A stretch of 64,000 nucleotides of DNA from Brevundimonas sp. UBA4553 (GCF_002387245.1 NZ_DGLD01000019.1:448116-512115); one strand, 5' to 3'; shown: positions 1 to 11,422, numbered from the stretch's first letter. The notes: generated by a model from the letters alone, not told the origin. A program made the numbers and translations.

Positions 1-57
1 CATCAGGCCAGAGATAAACGCGTCGCGTTCAGCCTGATGTTCGACGCCTGCGCTCAT
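1..57 (-). CDS. 5' end of an unidentified gene, possibly trpE (partial)
   Basis: Only the first 19 codons are inside the window, reading MSAGVEHQAERDAFISGLM and running off the left edge. The ATG overlaps the stop codon of the upstream ppiD gene as ATGA, so the two genes are probably translated as one unit. Nineteen residues do not identify the protein. In several alphaproteobacteria ppiD is followed by the anthranilate synthase gene trpE, and that is the only reason for suggesting it here. The call of a real gene rests on the four-base overlap and the absence of stops. Confidence 0.45.
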   Translation of the reverse strand, partial: MSAGVEHQAERDAFISGLM

Positions 58-1982
58 TTCTTGGCGGGCGCGGGGGCCGGAGCCGCCGGAGCGGCGGCCG
101 GCGCTTCGATGCCCAGAGCGACCAGCGCGGCGGCCGGGTCATTCTTCGCCTTCACTCGTGCGGCGGCGGCAGCGAAGCTCTGCTCGACCATGGCGTTGGC
201 CAGGGCTTGCGTCAGGCGCGGACGGACCTGTTCCACCAGCGGCGCGGCGAGAGCGGGGACGGCAGCGTGGATGGCGTCGACATGGCCGACCACGAAGCTG
301 TTTTCCGACTGCGCGCCTGTAAAGACCTGGCCCTTGCCCTGGCCGAACAGGCCACGAAGGACGCCTTCGCCGAGTTCGGTCTGGCTGGCCTGGCTCTGCT
401 GGACGGCGGTGCGGGTGGTCAGTTGAGCGCCGGCCGACGCCGCCACCTTGGCGATGTCTTCGCCAGCACGGATGCGACCCGCCAGTTCCTCGGCCTTGGC
501 CGACAGGCGGCGAGCGTTTTCTCGCAGCGTCCATTGCTGGGCCAGCGGCGCGCGGACCTCGGCCAGGGTCGGCAGGGAAGCCGGACGAATATCGTCCACG
601 CGGACGGCGAAATACTGACCTTCACCAGCGTCGATGATATCGCTCTCGCCACCCTTGGACAGGGCGTAGGCCGACTCGAAGATCTGGCGCGGAGCATTCA
701 GCGGCTGACCGTCGGGCAGACGGCCGTCAGCGGTGAAGGGCGGCAGTTGCACCAGGCGGGCGCCGACCGATTGTGCGGCGTCGGCCAGGTTTTTCCCTTC
801 CTGACGAGCCTTCTCGTACTTCTCGACCTTGGCGTAGGTCTCGCCCTTGACGTCTTCGGCGCGCAGTTCCTGAATCAGGGCGTCGCGCACGCTTTCAAGA
901 GTCGCCGGAGCACCCGCAGCGATGCCGGTCACCTTGGCGACGGTGAAGCCCAGTCGACCCTGAATCGGGTTGGAAACCTGATTGGCGGGCAGGGCGAAGA
1001 CAGCAGCGCCGACGGCGGGGTCGCCCAGAGCGCTTTGCGGGGTGTCGACGTAGTTGCTCACTTCGATCTTGTTGGCCGAAGCGACTTCAGCCGGGGTCTT
1101 GCCGGCGCGCAGGTCGGCGGCCACACGGTCGGCGGCGGCCTTGTTCGGTACGGTCAGAGTAACGAAGGTGCGCTTTTCCGCATTCGACAGGGCGGCCTTG
1201 CGGAACTCGAAACGCTCGCGAATGCGCTCTTCGGTAATCGGCGTCGGCTGGCTGTTGGGGCCGGGGTTGAACAGCACGATCGAGATCATGCGGAACTCGG
1301 GGCGACGCAGTTGGGCGGCGTTCTCGTTCAGGAATGCCGTGAGTTGAGCGTCGGTCGGCGCGGGCGCCGAACCGGCCATCGCCTGGGTCACGGTGAACCA
1401 GCGACCATCGCGGCTTTCCAGCGCCTGACCCGCCAGGAGCGCGCCATAGATGCGCGGCACGCGCGCGCCGGCGAAGACGCCGGCGCCGAACTGGCTCGCG
1501 ACATATTGGTCACGCAGATCCTGCTCCAGCATTTCCGAGGTCATGCCCTGAGCGGCCAGGGCCTGCTCATAGCGATCCTGGTCGAACTGGCCTGACACCT
1601 GGTTGAAGAAGGCGGGGATCTGGCGGATTTCCTTCAGGACCAACTCCTTGCCGGGACGAATTCCAGCATTCCAAGCCCAGGCGAGGAAGCCCAGGCGCTG
1701 CGTCTGGCTTTCCAGGAACTGGGTGTGGATGTTCTCCTTCACCATGTCTTCGAACGACACAGGACGACCGGCCTGCTCCTGAAGATTGGCGCGCACGCGC
1801 TCAAAATCCGTACGGAACTGCGGGCCGCCGACGCTGCGCTCACCGGCGTCGATGACGTGTTTCGGACCGAAGCTCGAGAAGACATCTGATTGTGCGCCGA
1901 CAATCAGGAAGCTGAGGATGATCAAGGCGAACAGGCCCGCAGCCCATTTCGACTTGGAGAAGTTGCGGAACAGCGTGATCAT
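54..1982 (-). CDS. ppiD: PpiD-type periplasmic peptidyl-prolyl cis-trans isomerase / SurA-N chaperone
   Basis: This 642-residue protein is predicted to be a membrane-anchored periplasmic folding factor that helps outer-membrane and secreted proteins fold. One membrane segment near the N-terminus (about residues 13-32, AAGLFALIILSFLIVGAQ) follows a short basic cytoplasmic start, the usual PpiD topology. A SurA-N-like helical region follows at about residues 35-200. The parvulin-like part lies around residues 270-370, where ALPANQVSNPIQGRLGFTVA resembles the conserved end of a rotamase domain. The C-terminus is an Ala/Pro-rich tail. Length matches the PpiD family. The start is an ATG just before the membrane anchor. 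It is followed by another gene through a 4-bp overlap. A degenerate rotamase domain acting mainly as a chaperone is possible, as in other PpiD proteins. Confidence 0.9.
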   Translation of the reverse strand: MITLFRNFSKSKWAAGLFALIILSFLIVGAQSDVFSSFGPKHVIDAGERSVGGPQFRTDFERVRANLQEQAGRPVSFEDMVKENIHTQFLESQTQRLGFLAWAWNAGIRPGKELVLKEIRQIPAFFNQVSGQFDQDRYEQALAAQGMTSEMLEQDLRDQYVASQFGAGVFAGARVPRIYGALLAGQALESRDGRWFTVTQAMAGSAPAPTDAQLTAFLNENAAQLRRPEFRMISIVLFNPGPNSQPTPITEERIRERFEFRKAALSNAEKRTFVTLTVPNKAAADRVAADLRAGKTPAEVASANKIEVSNYVDTPQSALGDPAVGAAVFALPANQVSNPIQGRLGFTVAKVTGIAAGAPATLESVRDALIQELRAEDVKGETYAKVEKYEKARQEGKNLADAAQSVGARLVQLPPFTADGRLPDGQPLNAPRQIFESAYALSKGGESDIIDAGEGQYFAVRVDDIRPASLPTLAEVRAPLAQQWTLRENARRLSAKAEELAGRIRAGEDIAKVAASAGAQLTTRTAVQQSQASQTELGEGVLRGLFGQGKGQVFTGAQSENSFVVGHVDAIHAAVPALAAPLVEQVRPRLTQALANAMVEQSFAAAAARVKAKNDPAAALVALGIEAPAAAPAAPAPAPAKK

Positions 1983-2113
1983 CGAGAGAGAACCTGACGA
2001 GGGCCGGCGTCAAAGGGGCGCCACGCTCGCCTATAGGGGTAGTCCCTAGGGCGCCGCAAGCGCACCTCACCCAACATCTTGGCTTCCGCGACAACGGCGC
2101 CTAAACAGGCCGC

Positions 2114-2866
2114 ATGAAACAATCTGTGAAGCTGGTCGCCGGCAACTGGAAAATGAACGGTCTGGGCGCGAGCCTGGGCGAGGTCGAAGTCATGGTGAAA
2201 GCCTTGCAGGAACAGGCTGCGGCGTGTCGCGTGGCCCTGTGTCCGCCCGCGACTCTCATCGAGCGGATGTCGCGCGTGGTTGAGGGGAGTGCTGTGGAGC
2301 TCGGGGGGCAGGACTGCCACGCTGAAGGCTCTGGCGCTTTTACGGGTTCGGTTGCCGGCGCCATGCTGGCCGACGCCGGGGCGACCCTGGTGATTCTTGG
2401 ACACTCGGAGCGCCGTGCCGGATTTGGCGAGACCGATGCCGATGTCGCCGCCAAGGTCGAGGCCGCCTTGGCCGCAGGTCTGGAACCCATTATCTGCATT
2501 GGCGAGACCCTGGCTGAGCGTGAAGCCGGGCTGGCGGTCGAGGTCGTCAGCCGACAGGTCGCCGGTTCGCTGCCGGAAAGCCTGACGGGCAAGGCTTTTG
2601 CGGTCGCCTATGAGCCGGTCTGGGCAATCGGCACCGGCTTGACCCCGACGCTGGAGCAGATCGAGGAAGTCCACGCCGCTGTACGCGCCGCCATGGTCGC
2701 CAAGCTGGGCGAGGATGGAGGCCGGGTCGCGCCGATCCTCTATGGCGGTTCAGTCAAGCCATCGAACGCGGCGGAAATTCTGGCTGTGGCCGAGGTCGGC
2801 GGCGCCCTGGTCGGCGGCGCCTCCCTGAAGGCTGAGGATTTCCTGGGCATTATCCGCGCCGTCTAG
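2114..2866 (+). CDS. tpiA: Triosephosphate isomerase
   Basis: Catalyses interconversion of dihydroxyacetone phosphate and glyceraldehyde 3-phosphate in glycolysis, in the cytoplasm. At 250 residues it has the normal length of a single TIM barrel. The N-terminal substrate-binding motif AGNWKMN (residues 9-15), the catalytic-histidine region ILGHSERR, the glutamate motif AYEPVWAIGTG with the flexible loop, and the phosphate-binding YGGSVKP near the C-terminus are all present and in order. The ATG start places the Lys/Asn motif at the usual distance from the N-terminus. It diverges from ppiD across about 130 bp and is followed after 93 bp by secG, an arrangement common in alphaproteobacteria. 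Confidence 0.97.
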   Translation: MKQSVKLVAGNWKMNGLGASLGEVEVMVKALQEQAAACRVALCPPATLIERMSRVVEGSAVELGGQDCHAEGSGAFTGSVAGAMLADAGATLVILGHSERRAGFGETDADVAAKVEAALAAGLEPIICIGETLAEREAGLAVEVVSRQVAGSLPESLTGKAFAVAYEPVWAIGTGLTPTLEQIEEVHAAVRAAMVAKLGEDGGRVAPILYGGSVKPSNAAEILAVAEVGGALVGGASLKAEDFLGIIRAV

Positions 2867-2959
2867 GCGAGGATTTCGGACCACTATTCGTTCGGCGTTT
2901 GCCCCGGTCCCGCATCGGTGTTAGACGCCGCCGCTTGATCGGCGCATCTGCGCGCCCAC

Positions 2960-5153
<2,194 letters not shown>

Positions 5154-5227
5154 CCGCTCACGCACGCTTGTTGCTGCGTTCATCCAGTGTTGTGCCAATA
5201 TGGGTCGCAAATCACTGGATGACGCGG

Positions 5228-5362
5228 ATGGCGGGCGAAATTCTCTACTTCTTACACCGGCACTTCAGAAGGTTTTTGGCGCTGGGACTGTTCGCCAGCG
5301 TGGGCCTTCTCGGAGCGATCGGCGTGAACGTCGCCCTGCGCCTGCTGCACGCGGGTCTGTAG
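5228..5362 (+). CDS. Possible small single-pass membrane protein
   Basis: An ATG at 5228 opens a 44-residue frame, MAGEILYFLHRHFRRFLALG and onward, with a basic stretch (HRHFRR) followed by one hydrophobic segment of about 20 residues and a short tail. I do not recognise a family. Basic-then-hydrophobic composition suits a small inner-membrane protein. A short hairpin with six T residues follows the stop directly, which suggests transcription in this direction. The frame stays open upstream to 5168, but that part has no membrane or motif character. It could also be a chance frame in the space between pyrG and cueR. Confidence 0.35.
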   Translation: MAGEILYFLHRHFRRFLALGLFASVGLLGAIGVNVALRLLHAGL

Positions 5363-5369
5363 CTCGCCG

Positions 5370-5392
5370 CTGCGCCATTCGCAGGGTTTTTT
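5370..5392 (+). terminator. Short hairpin plus T6 run, candidate terminator
   Basis: CTGCG (5370-5374) and CGCAG (5380-5384) form a 5-bp stem around CCATT. GG and six T residues (5387-5392) follow. The stem is short, so strength is uncertain. It sits 8 bp after the possible small gene and immediately before the end of cueR on the opposite strand. Confidence 0.4.
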
Positions 5393-5393
5393 G

Positions 5394-5789
5394 CTAGTGG
5401 TTTGCGCCCTCAAGGTCGGAGAGGATTGGGCAATCGGGGCGATCATCGCCCGCGCAGCAACGGGACAGGTCACGTAGCGAGTCGGCCATCGACTGCATCT
5501 CCTTGATACGGGCGTCGAGGTCGGCCACGTGCTTTTCAGCCAAGGCCTTTACCTCACGGCTCGGGCGGTTGTGATCGCGCCACAAGGATAAGAGGCGGCC
5601 GATTTCCTCGACAGAAAAGCCGAGGCTACGAGCACGGCGGATGAAACGCAGATCGTTCAGATCGCGTTCGCTGAAGTCGCGATAGTTGCTTTCAGTCCGT
5701 TCGGAGGGCCGGATCAGGCCGACGGACTCGTAATAGCGGATCATCTTGGCTGAGACACCCGTCGCTTGAGAAGCCTTGCCGATATTCAT
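5394..5789 (-). CDS. cueR: CueR-type Cu(I)-responsive MerR family regulator
   Basis: A 131-residue MerR-family activator predicted to sense Cu(I) and switch on copper export. The N-terminal winged helix reads [20 protein letters not shown], followed by the dimerisation helix. The metal-binding loop near the C-terminus reads CCAGDDRPDCPI, matching the two-cysteine C-x7-C arrangement of CueR that selects monovalent ions. It is the second gene of the copA-cueR unit, its ATG sharing one base with the copA stop (TGATG). A CueR-type promoter is present upstream of copA, so it very likely controls its own operon. Residues match copper/silver/gold sensors better than mercury or zinc MerR proteins. 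Confidence 0.92.
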   Translation of the reverse strand: MNIGKASQATGVSAKMIRYYESVGLIRPSERTESNYRDFSERDLNDLRFIRRARSLGFSVEEIGRLLSLWRDHNRPSREVKALAEKHVADLDARIKEMQSMADSLRDLSRCCAGDDRPDCPILSDLEGANH

Positions 5790-8269
5790 CAGACCGTTCC
5801 CTCTATCCGGAGTTTGAAGGCGCGCAGGCGCAGGGCGTTCAGCACCACGCTGACGCTGGACAGGGCCATGGCCCCCGCCGCCAGCATGGGCGACAGCATG
5901 TAGCCGAAGGCAGGGTACAGGACGCCCGCTGCAACCGGGATCAGCATGATGTTATAGCCAAAGGCCCAGGCCAGGTTCTGGCGGATATTGGTCATGGTGG
6001 CGCGCGACAGGCCGATGGCGCTGACCGCGTCGCGCAGGTCGCCGCCGGTCAGGACCACGTCGGCGCTCTCGATAGCCACGTCGGCGCCACCGCCGACCGC
6101 CAGACCGACATCGGCTGAGGCAAGCGCAGGCGCGTCATTGACCCCGTCGCCGACGAAGGCGACGCGGCGTTCGCCGGTCTGGAGCGCATTGATGGCGGCG
6201 ACCTTGCCGTCCGGCATGACCTCGGCGTGGACTTCGTCGATGCCCAGCAGGCGGGCGACGGCTTCGGCGGTGCGGCGGTTGTCGCCGGTGATCATGGCCA
6301 CCTTCAGCCCCAGACCGTGCATGGCCTGAATGGCGGCGGCCGTGGTCGGCTTGATCGGGTCGGCCACGGCGATGACGGCGGCCAGCTGTCCGTCGATGGC
6401 GGCATAGAGGGGCGTCTTGCCCCCGTCGCCAAGACGAGCGGCGGCGTCAGCGAAGACGGCGACGTCGTGGCCCAGCTCGGCCATGTAGCGGTCGGCGCCG
6501 ACCTCGACGCGGCGGCCCGCCACGACGCCCGCTACCCCCTTGCCGGGCACGGAGTTAAAGTCTTCGGGCCGGGCGACGCTGAGACCCCGCGCGGCGGCGG
6601 CTTCGACCAGGGCGCGGGCCACGGGATGTTCCGATTGGCCCTCGACGGCGGCGACGAGGGCGAGGACGTCATCCTCGGCAAAGCCGTCAGCCACGTTCAA
6701 GTCGGTCAGCTCGGGGCGGCCCGCCGTCAGCGTGCCGGTCTTGTCGAAGGCGATGACCTCGACCCCTTGCAGGGCCTGCAGGGCCTCGCCCTTGCGGAAC
6801 AGGACGCCCAGTTCGGCGGCGCGGCCCACGCCGACCATGATGGAGGTCGGGGTGGCCAGACCCATGGCGCAGGGGCAGGCGATGATCAGCACCGACACGG
6901 CGGCGACCAGGGCCATGCCAAAGGCCGGATCAGGTGCGAACAGATACCAGACGGCGAAAGTCAGGACGGCCACGCCCATGACCACGGGCACGAACCAGCC
7001 GGTGATGCGATCCACCAGGGCCTGGATGGGCAGCTTGGCGCCCTGGGCGGTTTCGACCATCCGGACGATCTGGGCCAGCACGGTTTCGGCGCCAACCTGT
7101 TGCGCCTTGAAGCGGAAGGCGCCCGTGGTGTTCAGGGTGCCGCCGACGACCTTGGCGCCTGTGGTTTTTTCGACCGGGATAGGTTCGCCGGTCAGCATGG
7201 ATTCGTCGATCCAGGACGAACCCTCGGTCACCACGCCATCGACGGGGACGCGCTCGCCGGGACGGACGACGATGATGTCGCCGGCCTGAACGGTGTCGAT
7301 CGAGACGTCCTGCTCGACGCCGTCACGCACCACGCGGGCGGTCTTGACCTGCATCGACATCAGGCGGCGGATGGCCTGGCTGGTCTGACCCTTGGCGCGG
7401 GCCTCGATCCAGCGTCCGACCAGAATCAGCGTGACGATGACGGCGGCGGCTTCGAAATAGACATTGGCCGTACCGGACGGCAGCAGGGCGGGGGCGAAGG
7501 TCGCCACAGTCGAGAAGGCCCAGGCCGCGCTGGCGCCCAGCACCACCAGGGAGTTCATGTCTGGCGCGCGGCGCAGCAGGGCAGGCACGCCCTTGCGGAA
7601 AAAGATCAGCCCCGGGACGAACAGAACAAAGGTGGCGAGAACGAAACTGATGATCCGCCAGTTCTGCGTGCCGATGGTCTGTTCCAGCCAATCATGCATC
7701 CCCGGCACGAAGTGCGAGCCCATCTCCAGCACGAACAGGGGCAGGGTGGCGGCGCCCGCGATCAGGACGGCCCGGCCCAGGTTGCGAATCTCGGCGGCGC
7801 GGGCGGTCTGTTCACGGTCGGCGGTGTCGAGGCCAGTCTGTTCCGGCTGCTCCAACACATAGCCCGCCTGCTGCACGGCGGCGGCCAGATCGCGGAAGGC
7901 GACGGCTCCCGAGAGGAAGCGGACTGTGGCGCGCTCAGTCGCCAGATTGACGCTGGCGCTCAGTACGCCGGGCACGGCGGCCAGGGCTTTCTCTACGCGA
8001 CCGACGCAGCTGGCGCAGGTCATTTCGCGCACGGGATAGACCATTTCTTCCTCCATTGGCTCATAGCCAGCGGAGCGGATGGCGGCGGCGACCTCGGCGG
8101 GAGACCCGTTCATGTCCATGATGACGCGCGCTCGCTCGGACGCCAGATTGACGTGCGCCTCATTGACGCGGGGCACGGCGCGGATGGCCCTTTCAACCCG
8201 GCCAACGCAGCTGGCGCAGGTCATTCCGATCACAGGAAAATCAAGGATTCTGGGGGAGGTGGTGGACAT
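5789..8269 (-). CDS. copA: Cu(I)-exporting P1B-type ATPase CopA
   Basis: This 826-residue inner-membrane pump is predicted to export Cu(I) (or Ag(I)) from the cytoplasm using ATP. Two N-terminal heavy-metal-associated domains each carry a CxxC site: GMTCASC around residues 16-21 and a second MTCASC around residue 85. Eight membrane segments are expected; the ion-binding CPC motif lies in IIACPCAMG. The actuator TGE is in MLTGEP, the phosphorylated aspartate in DKTGT, and the hinge in [10 protein letters not shown]. Length and order are standard for class P1B-1. It lies upstream of cueR on the same strand and behind a 19-bp-spacer MerR-type promoter. The divergent oxidase genes on the other strand complete the resistance module. 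Confidence 0.95.
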   Translation of the reverse strand: MSTTSPRILDFPVIGMTCASCVGRVERAIRAVPRVNEAHVNLASERARVIMDMNGSPAEVAAAIRSAGYEPMEEEMVYPVREMTCASCVGRVEKALAAVPGVLSASVNLATERATVRFLSGAVAFRDLAAAVQQAGYVLEQPEQTGLDTADREQTARAAEIRNLGRAVLIAGAATLPLFVLEMGSHFVPGMHDWLEQTIGTQNWRIISFVLATFVLFVPGLIFFRKGVPALLRRAPDMNSLVVLGASAAWAFSTVATFAPALLPSGTANVYFEAAAVIVTLILVGRWIEARAKGQTSQAIRRLMSMQVKTARVVRDGVEQDVSIDTVQAGDIIVVRPGERVPVDGVVTEGSSWIDESMLTGEPIPVEKTTGAKVVGGTLNTTGAFRFKAQQVGAETVLAQIVRMVETAQGAKLPIQALVDRITGWFVPVVMGVAVLTFAVWYLFAPDPAFGMALVAAVSVLIIACPCAMGLATPTSIMVGVGRAAELGVLFRKGEALQALQGVEVIAFDKTGTLTAGRPELTDLNVADGFAEDDVLALVAAVEGQSEHPVARALVEAAAARGLSVARPEDFNSVPGKGVAGVVAGRRVEVGADRYMAELGHDVAVFADAAARLGDGGKTPLYAAIDGQLAAVIAVADPIKPTTAAAIQAMHGLGLKVAMITGDNRRTAEAVARLLGIDEVHAEVMPDGKVAAINALQTGERRVAFVGDGVNDAPALASADVGLAVGGGADVAIESADVVLTGGDLRDAVSAIGLSRATMTNIRQNLAWAFGYNIMLIPVAAGVLYPAFGYMLSPMLAAGAMALSSVSVVLNALRLRAFKLRIEGTV

Positions 8270-8300
8270 TGGCAGACCCTTTCGTCGTCAGAGCCTCTCC

Positions 8301-8331
8301 CCTCTAAAGCTTCCTGTCATGGGAAGGTCAA
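8301..8331 (-). promoter_or_regulatory. CueR-type promoter/operator for the copA-cueR operon
   Basis: On the minus strand the -35 TTGACC (8331-8326) and a -10-like TAGAGG (8306-8301) are separated by exactly 19 bp. The spacer contains CTTCC-CATGACA-GGAAG, an interrupted palindrome of the CueR box type. An overlong 19-bp spacer is the hallmark of promoters that MerR-family proteins untwist to activate. It lies about 30 bp upstream of the copA start, in the 121-bp gap shared with the divergent oxidase gene, which it might also influence. Confidence 0.85.
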
Positions 8332-8390
8332 CGTCCCGTCGCGATGGTCTATCCAGCCGGCCATGTTGTTTCCGAAAGGATGAGTTGAGC

Positions 8391-10148
8391 ATGGCGAGAA
8401 GCGCTCTTGATCGTCGAACGCTGCTGCGCGGCGCGGCCCTGGGCGGCGGCGTCTTCAGCCTTCAGGGGCTGCTGCCAGCCTGGGCGCAAACCGGATCGCC
8501 GGGCCTGCGCGCCGATCTGCCGACGCTGACGGGGCCGAACATCGACCTGACGGTGCGCGACAGCAGCTTCACCGTCGGCGGCCGCACCGGCCATGCCTTC
8601 ACCGTCAACGGCCTGCTGCCCGCGCCTCTACTGCGGATGCGCGAGGGCCAGAACGTGCGGTTGTCGGTGACCAACACCCTGGACGAGGACACCTCGATCC
8701 ACTGGCACGGCCTGCTGCTGCCGTTCCAGATGGACGGCGTGCCGGGCGTCAGCTTCCCCGGAATCAAGCCGCGCGAGACCTTTGTCTATGAGTTCCCACT
8801 CAAGCAGTCGGGCACCTACTGGTATCACAGCCACTCGGGCCTGCAGGAGGCCATGGGCCACTATGGTCCCATCGTCATCGACCCGGCGGGCGTCGATCCG
8901 GTCGGCTATGACCGCGAGCATGTTCTGGTCCTGTCGGACTGGAGCTTCATGCATCCGCACGAAATTCTGGCCAAGCTGAAGAAGAGTCCCGGCTACTTCA
9001 ACATGCAGAAGACCACGCTGGCGGGCCTGCTGGACGGGTCGGACGGCATGGATCTGGCTGAGCGCCGGATGTGGGGCGGGATGCGGATGGACCCGCGCGA
9101 CATCCTGGACGTCAACGGCACCACCTACACCTATCTGATCAACGGCCACGGTCCGCAGGAGAACTGGACCGGTCTGTTCAGGCCCGGCGAGCGGGTGCGT
9201 CTGCGCGTCATCAACGCCTCGGCCATGTCGATCTTCAACGTCCGTATTCCGGGTCTGGCCATGACCGTGGTTCAGGCCGACGGCGAGCACGTCCGCCCGG
9301 TCGAGGTGGATGAGTTCCAGATCTCGGTGGCCGAGACCTATGACGTCATCGTCCGCCCGCTTGAGGACCGTGCCTACACCATCGTCTCCGAAGCCATCGA
9401 CCGTTCGGGCATGGGGCGCGCCACCCTGGCCCCGCGCTTGGGCATGACCGCCGAGGTGCCGCCGCTGCGCCAGATGCCGAACCTGACCATGAGGGACATG
9501 GGGATGGGCGGCATGGATCATGGCTCGATGGCCGGGATGGATCACTCGGCGCATGGAGGTGCCGCTGCGCCGATGGACCACGGCGCCATGAGCATGCGTG
9601 ACCCGAACAACGCCCCGGCTGACATGGCCGTCGGGGTCGGGGTGGACGCCATCGCGCCCGCTCCGGCCAACCGCCTGGGCGACCGCCCGCAGGGGCTTCA
9701 GGACGTCGATCACCGCGTGCTGGTCTATACCGACCTGCGCTCGCTGACGCCGAACACGGACACCCGCGCCCCGTCGCGTTCGATGGAAATCCATCTGACC
9801 GGCAATATGGAACGCTTCATGTGGGGCTTCGACGGACGCAAGTTCTCGGAGCTGGTCGAGCCGATCCGGTTCGAGCTGAACGAACGGGTGCGCGTGACCT
9901 TGGTCAACGACACCATGATGGCCCACCCGATCCATCTGCATGGGCACTTCTTCGAGCTGGTCAACGGCCACGACGGACATCAGCCGTTGAAGCACACGGT
10001 CAATGTGGCGCCGGGGGGCAAGGTCACCTTCGACCTGACCGCCAATGCGCCGGGCGACTGGGCCTTCCACTGTCATCTGCTGATGCACATGCACGCGGGG
10101 ATGTTCAACGTCGTCACGGTTCGTCCGCTGGAAGGAGCCGCCCGATGA
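8391..10148 (+). CDS. CopA/PcoA-type periplasmic multicopper oxidase
   Basis: A 585-residue secreted copper-resistance oxidase, predicted to oxidise Cu(I) to the less toxic Cu(II) in the periplasm. The N-terminus is a twin-arginine signal (LDRRTLLRGAALGGG...AWAQ), as expected for a protein folded with copper in the cytoplasm. All four copper motifs are visible: HWHG (104-107), WYHSH (144-148), HPIHLHG (512-518) and HCHLLMH (560-566), the last containing the type 1 Cys561. A Met/His-rich stretch (about residues 362-402, MGMGGMDHGSMAGMDH) is typical of CopA/PcoA and binds Cu(I). The start at 8391 is chosen because it begins the Tat signal and has AAAGGA upstream. It overlaps copB by 4 bp. Do not confuse it with the ATPase that shares the name CopA. 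Confidence 0.93.
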   Translation: MARSALDRRTLLRGAALGGGVFSLQGLLPAWAQTGSPGLRADLPTLTGPNIDLTVRDSSFTVGGRTGHAFTVNGLLPAPLLRMREGQNVRLSVTNTLDEDTSIHWHGLLLPFQMDGVPGVSFPGIKPRETFVYEFPLKQSGTYWYHSHSGLQEAMGHYGPIVIDPAGVDPVGYDREHVLVLSDWSFMHPHEILAKLKKSPGYFNMQKTTLAGLLDGSDGMDLAERRMWGGMRMDPRDILDVNGTTYTYLINGHGPQENWTGLFRPGERVRLRVINASAMSIFNVRIPGLAMTVVQADGEHVRPVEVDEFQISVAETYDVIVRPLEDRAYTIVSEAIDRSGMGRATLAPRLGMTAEVPPLRQMPNLTMRDMGMGGMDHGSMAGMDHSAHGGAAAPMDHGAMSMRDPNNAPADMAVGVGVDAIAPAPANRLGDRPQGLQDVDHRVLVYTDLRSLTPNTDTRAPSRSMEIHLTGNMERFMWGFDGRKFSELVEPIRFELNERVRVTLVNDTMMAHPIHLHGHFFELVNGHDGHQPLKHTVNVAPGGKVTFDLTANAPGDWAFHCHLLMHMHAGMFNVVTVRPLEGAAR

Positions 10149-11389
10149 GCCGCGCCCTGTTCGCCGCCGTCGCCGTTCTGCCCCTGATATTGGCCGCTGG
10201 TTCCGCCGTCGCCCAGAGCCACGAGGGGCACGCAGGCCACCGCTCTCAAGCCGCGCCCGCCCGCCCGTCGCAAGCCCGTCCAAGGCCCGTTGCCAAGCCG
10301 CGCGCCGTCGCGTCAAGACCGGCTGCGCCTGCGGCGGCGGCGGACCTGCACGCCGGGCATGACATGAGCGGAATGCAGACCGCTCCGGTGACGACGCCCG
10401 CCGTTGATCCGCACGCGGGTCACAACATGGCGCCGGCTCAGGCCGATCCTCATGCCGGTCATGCCATGAACGCGGCCCCCGTGGCTGTGGTGGACCCGCA
10501 CGCTGGTCACAACATGAGCGGGACATCGGCGGCTCCTGTTCAGACGCCCGCCGGTGACCCGCACGCCGGGCACGACATGTCGACCACGGCCGGCGTTCCC
10601 AACATCCCGACCAGCGTGGACGCTGTCGGCGGACGGATGGTCGAGATGCCGCCGCCGGTCGCCGCCCGCGCTGCGCCCGCCCATGCGGCGGACCTGCTGT
10701 TCGACCCCGCCGTCATGGCGGCTTCGCGCAAGCAACTGCTGGTCGAGAACGGCGACGTGCGCACGACCGCCGTCATGATCGATGCGCTCGAGGCCGGGTT
10801 CGGCGACGGCGAGAAGAGCTATTCCTGGAACGCCCAGGGTTGGACGGGCGGCGACATCAACCGCTTCTGGTGGAAGACCGAGGGTGAGGGCGCCTTTGAC
10901 GGCAAGCTGCACGACGCTGAGGTTCAGGCCCTTTACAGCCGCGCCGTCGCTCCCTTCTGGGACTTGCAGGCCGGAGTGCGTCAGGACTTCCGTCCTGACG
11001 GTGACGACACCACCCATCTGACCGTCGGAGTTCAGGGCGTCGCCCCATATTGGTTCGAGGTGAGCGCCGCCGCCTTCCTATCGACCGAGGGCGATCTGAC
11101 CGCTCGCGCCGAGGCGGAATACGATCAGCGCATTACGCAGAAGTGGATCCTGCAACCTGCCATCGAGATCGCCCTTTCGGCCAGCGACCTGCCTCAGCTG
11201 GAGATCGGCGCTGGCCTGACATCAGTCTCGGCTGGGTTGCGCCTGCGTTATGAAATCCGCAAGGAACTCGCCCCCTACGTCGGCGTCGAGTGGAAACGCT
11301 CGCTGGGCGATACGGCCGACTATGTTCGAGCGCGTGACGCCGATCCCGAAGCGGTCAGCTTTGTGGTTGGGGTTAAGGCCTGGTTCTGA
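10145..11389 (+). CDS. copB: CopB/PcoB-type outer-membrane copper-resistance protein
   Basis: A 414-residue protein predicted to have a signal peptide (ALFAAVAVLPLILAAGSAVAQ), a disordered His/Met-rich region and a C-terminal outer-membrane beta-barrel. The barrel part (about residue 180 onward) shows the family features FDPAVMAASRKQLL, EKSYSWNAQGW and a final strand ending in a Phe (VVGVKAWF). Its job is thought to be binding or moving copper at the outer membrane alongside the CopA oxidase. The ATG overlaps the oxidase stop as ATGA, so the two are co-translated. The repeat region is described separately. No other copper genes (copC, copD) follow. Confidence 0.9.
   Translation: MSRALFAAVAVLPLILAAGSAVAQSHEGHAGHRSQAAPARPSQARPRPVAKPRAVASRPAAPAAAADLHAGHDMSGMQTAPVTTPAVDPHAGHNMAPAQADPHAGHAMNAAPVAVVDPHAGHNMSGTSAAPVQTPAGDPHAGHDMSTTAGVPNIPTSVDAVGGRMVEMPPPVAARAAPAHAADLLFDPAVMAASRKQLLVENGDVRTTAVMIDALEAGFGDGEKSYSWNAQGWTGGDINRFWWKTEGEGAFDGKLHDAEVQALYSRAVAPFWDLQAGVRQDFRPDGDDTTHLTVGVQGVAPYWFEVSAAAFLSTEGDLTARAEAEYDQRITQKWILQPAIEIALSASDLPQLEIGAGLTSVSAGLRLRYEIRKELAPYVGVEWKRSLGDTADYVRARDADPEAVSFVVGVKAWF
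10343..10579 (+). repeat. Five DPHAGHxM copper-binding repeats inside copB
   Basis: The encoded octamer D(P/L)HAGH(N/D/A)M occurs five times, beginning at 10343 and ending at 10579, separated by Ala/Pro/Thr-rich linkers. Each copy offers two His and one Met as potential copper ligands. Codon use differs between copies, so the copies are under protein-level constraint and not a very recent duplication. Confidence 0.85.
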
Positions 11390-11422
11390 CATCATCTGCC
11401 GATTACGGGAGCGGACGAGGCA

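Noticed and set aside
207..1595. 462-codon open frame on the plus strand opposite ppiD
   Set aside because: It lies wholly inside ppiD on the other strand, is rich in Gly/Arg/Gln/His without motifs, and reflects high-GC codon bias.
6227..8383. 718-codon open frame opposite the CopA ATPase
   Set aside because: All P-type ATPase motifs are on the minus strand. The plus-strand reading is Gly/His/Asp-rich, with no domain, and is a shadow.
8628..10526. 632-codon minus-strand frame opposite the multicopper oxidase and copB
   Set aside because: It spans two well-supported genes and has shadow composition (Arg/His/Val), no signal and no motif.
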